A DNA stretch of 6,009 nucleotides from Mucilaginibacter sp. (GTDB lineage: Bacteria > Bacteroidota > Bacteroidia > Sphingobacteriales > Sphingobacteriaceae), in assembly GCA_019235595.1 (NCBI GenBank), contig JAFAKI010000262.1:1-6009 (forward strand), read 5' to 3'. Positions within the stretch are counted from its first letter, which is position 1; each line of letters starts with the position of its first letter. Shown in pieces: positions 5,181 through 6,009 of the stretch. The notes under the pieces were generated by a model that saw only the letters and a program-made list of their open reading frames with translations, had not been told where the DNA came from and did not search any database. The position numbers were made by a program, and so were the translations under genes.

Positions 5181-5240
5181 TTGGATTGAGTTAGATTAAG
5201 TTGATTGAGTTGGATTGAGTTGACTTAGTTAGATTAAGTT
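5181..5240 (+). repeat. Six tandem 9-10-bp repeats, consensus TTrGATTrAG
   Basis: Units start at 5181, 5191, 5201, 5210, 5220 and 5229: TTGGATTGAG, TTAGATTAAG, TTGATTGAG, TTGGATTGAG, TTGACTTAG, TTAGATTAAG. The two 10-mer types each occur twice exactly. The strand is nearly free of C. The array starts six bases after the pyrE stop codon and is the inverted counterpart of the array at 5257-5340. Confidence 0.75.
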
Positions 5241-5265
5241 TTTTGTCGACCTGCTCAACTTAATC
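5232..5265 (+). terminator. Possible stem-loop terminator after pyrE
   Basis: GATTAAGTT (5232-5240) pairs perfectly with AACTTAATC (5257-5265) around a 16-base loop containing the palindrome GTCGAC (5245-5250). It forms the tip of a longer imperfect fold made by the two flanking arrays. The stem is AT-rich and lacks a U-tract after it, so terminator function is only suggested by position. Confidence 0.3.
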
Positions 5266-5340
5266 AACCACTTAACTTAATCAACATAATCAACTCAGAT
5301 TTCCAACTTAATCAACCACTCTCCAATCAACACAGTCAAC
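5257..5340 (-). repeat. Inverted counterpart of the pyrE-downstream repeat array
   Basis: The 12-mer AACTTAATCAAC occurs three times exactly, at 5257-5268, 5274-5285 and 5305-5316, with further decayed copies (ATAATCAACTCA at 5287-5298, CAATCAACA, CAGTCAACT) up to 5341. On the minus strand the units read GTTGATTAAGTT, close to the left array. The plus strand here is almost free of G, mirroring the C-poor left half. It ends seven bases before the next start codon. Confidence 0.7.
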
Positions 5341-5347
5341 TAAAAGC

Positions 5348-5743
5348 ATGACTACCTTCGAAAGCAAAACCACTATCAATAAGTCCGTAAGTGACGTATA
5401 CCAATTTCTGGCGGATTTGAATAACCACCAGCAATTAATGCCCGAAAATATTCTGGACTGGGTGTCAACCGCCGATGAGGCCCGTTTTAGCATTCAGAAT
5501 ATGGGCAAACTGGCGCTTAAGATTGATAACAGGGTTGAAAATGCCGAGATAAACATTATCCCTGCAGAAAAGCCGCCATTTGATTTAAAATTAAACTGGA
5601 AAATCATCGACGCCGGAACGGGCACAGAGGTTGCATACACTATAGCAGCAGATTTAAATATGATGATGAAAATGCTGGCAAGCGGACCGTTGCAAAAATT
5701 AGCCGATCACGAAACCAAAAGGTTATCTGAAGTACTCTGCTAA
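5348..5743 (+). CDS. SRPBCC-fold protein (START/Bet v 1-like)
   Basis: A 131-residue soluble protein of the SRPBCC superfamily, whose members form a helix-grip fold with a hydrophobic pocket for lipids or other ligands. The order fits: strand FESKTTINKSVSDVYQFLAD (4-23, strand then first helix), a loop with a proline turn (LMPENILDW, 30-38), alternating strands (ARFSIQNMGKLALKI, KPPFDLKLNWKII, GTEVAYTIAADL) and a long C-terminal helix (MMMKMLASGPLQKLADHETKRLSEVL, 105-130 in part). No catalytic residue or ligand can be named. The ATG at 5348 gives the family's usual short N-terminus. It lies 173 bp downstream of pyrE; the adjacency of pyrE and an SRPBCC gene recurs, as I recall, in other Bacteroidota. 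No -7 box was seen in the repeat-rich spacer, so read-through from pyrE is possible. Confidence 0.85.
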   Translation: MTTFESKTTINKSVSDVYQFLADLNNHQQLMPENILDWVSTADEARFSIQNMGKLALKIDNRVENAEINIIPAEKPPFDLKLNWKIIDAGTGTEVAYTIAADLNMMMKMLASGPLQKLADHETKRLSEVLC

Positions 5744-6009
5744 AGAGGATCAATAGTTCCGCTTCAGTCTTAAATGCCGCACTACAACTACTATGTTGAT
5801 GGCGAATAACGAAACAATTAATAAAGTCATAATCAGGGGGGTTAGCTTGCTAATATAAAGTAAGTACGTTTAATTATAAAGCAGCCCCATCGGGTATTCC
5901 AAACAAAATATTAACACTTGTGCAATTCTTCTGTTAATAACTTATGATGCCTTATATCATTGCAAGTCTTTAACAATATAAGTCGCTCAATCAGTAAAAT
6001 TTGCCTTAA
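5744..6009. other. Right-end intergenic region without a convincing gene
   Basis: Apart from the doubtful minus-strand peptide, I see no coding frame of useful length on either strand, and no tRNA-like cloverleaf. Small symmetric sites are TTAGC-TT-GCTAA (5842-5853) and ATGAT/ATCAT (5944-5960 area). Base composition is AT-rich, typical of spacer DNA here. The promoter of a gene beyond the window may lie near the right edge, but no exact TAnnTTTG box was found. Confidence 0.5.
5750..5830 (-). CDS. Doubtful 26-residue hydrophobic peptide (possible small membrane protein)
   Basis: On the minus strand, ATG at 5830-5828 to TGA at 5752-5750 encodes 26 residues: a hydrophobic stretch MTLLIVSLFAINIVVVV followed by the basic tail RHLRLKRNY. 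This is the profile of a one-pass membrane peptide with a positively charged cytoplasmic end. The same frame stays open upstream to an in-frame TAA (5872-5870); beyond it the frame continues with INRRIAQVLIFCLEYPMGLLYN (about 5938-5873, in two parts), again basic then hydrophobic. It could be a real small protein, a gene broken by one stop, or chance in AT-rich DNA. No promoter or ribosome site supports it. The family is not recognised. Confidence 0.22.
   Translation of the reverse strand: MTLLIVSLFAINIVVVVRHLRLKRNY

Noticed and set aside
5181..5340. CRISPR array
   Set aside because: Units are 9-12 bp, contiguous, without unique spacers, and inverted about a centre; no cas genes nearby.

Overview
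The window looks like a chromosomal housekeeping segment from a Bacteroidota bacterium, most likely family Sphingobacteriaceae (Mucilaginibacter/Pedobacter-like). The evidence is a DUF3822 gene directly ahead of rsmD, several promoter -7 boxes of the Bacteroidota form TAnnTTTG, weak or absent Shine-Dalgarno sequences, AT-rich spacers with REP-like hairpins, and protein sequences typical of that family. No tools were run; all identifications are by motif and family recall.

Layout, left to right. Positions 1-126 (minus) hold the first 42 codons of a probable RecD-like/UvrD-type helicase that runs off the left edge. A compact divergent promoter region (127-227) separates it from a DUF3822 gene (228-1007, plus, TTG start), which overlaps rsmD (983-1522), the 16S rRNA guanine-N2 methyltransferase. 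A 128-bp inverted-repeat element (1531-1658) fills the gap between the convergent genes rsmD and a DeoR-family regulator (1670-2416, minus). The regulator is divergent from a probable two-gene operon: nudK (2475-3050, TTG start), a GDP-mannose/nucleotide-sugar pyrophosphatase, joined by an ATGA overlap to a DUF4406 gene (3047-3415) related to nucleoside deoxyribosyltransferases. The 58-bp spacer carries four repeats on an exact 10-bp period, a good candidate operator for the DeoR protein.

Next come coaD (3463-3924, plus; coenzyme A synthesis), a second Nudix hydrolase (3893-4534, minus) and pyrE (4533-5174, plus; UMP synthesis). The minus-strand Nudix gene overlaps both neighbours: 32 bp tail-to-tail with coaD, and start codon on start codon with pyrE. 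The pyrE -7 box ends four bases before its ATG, which predicts a leaderless mRNA. A 160-bp repeat region (5181-5340), direct repeats on the left and their inverted form on the right, precedes a small SRPBCC-fold gene (5348-5743). The last 266 bases hold no convincing full gene, but there is a short hydrophobic minus-strand reading frame that may be a tiny membrane protein or the remnant of one.

Functionally the segment mixes core genes (rRNA modification, CoA, pyrimidines) with two nucleotide-housecleaning Nudix enzymes. The part most likely to be under-described is the regulator/nudK/DUF4406 unit with its phased operator. I saw no CRISPR array, transposase, rRNA or tRNA gene, or phage signature.
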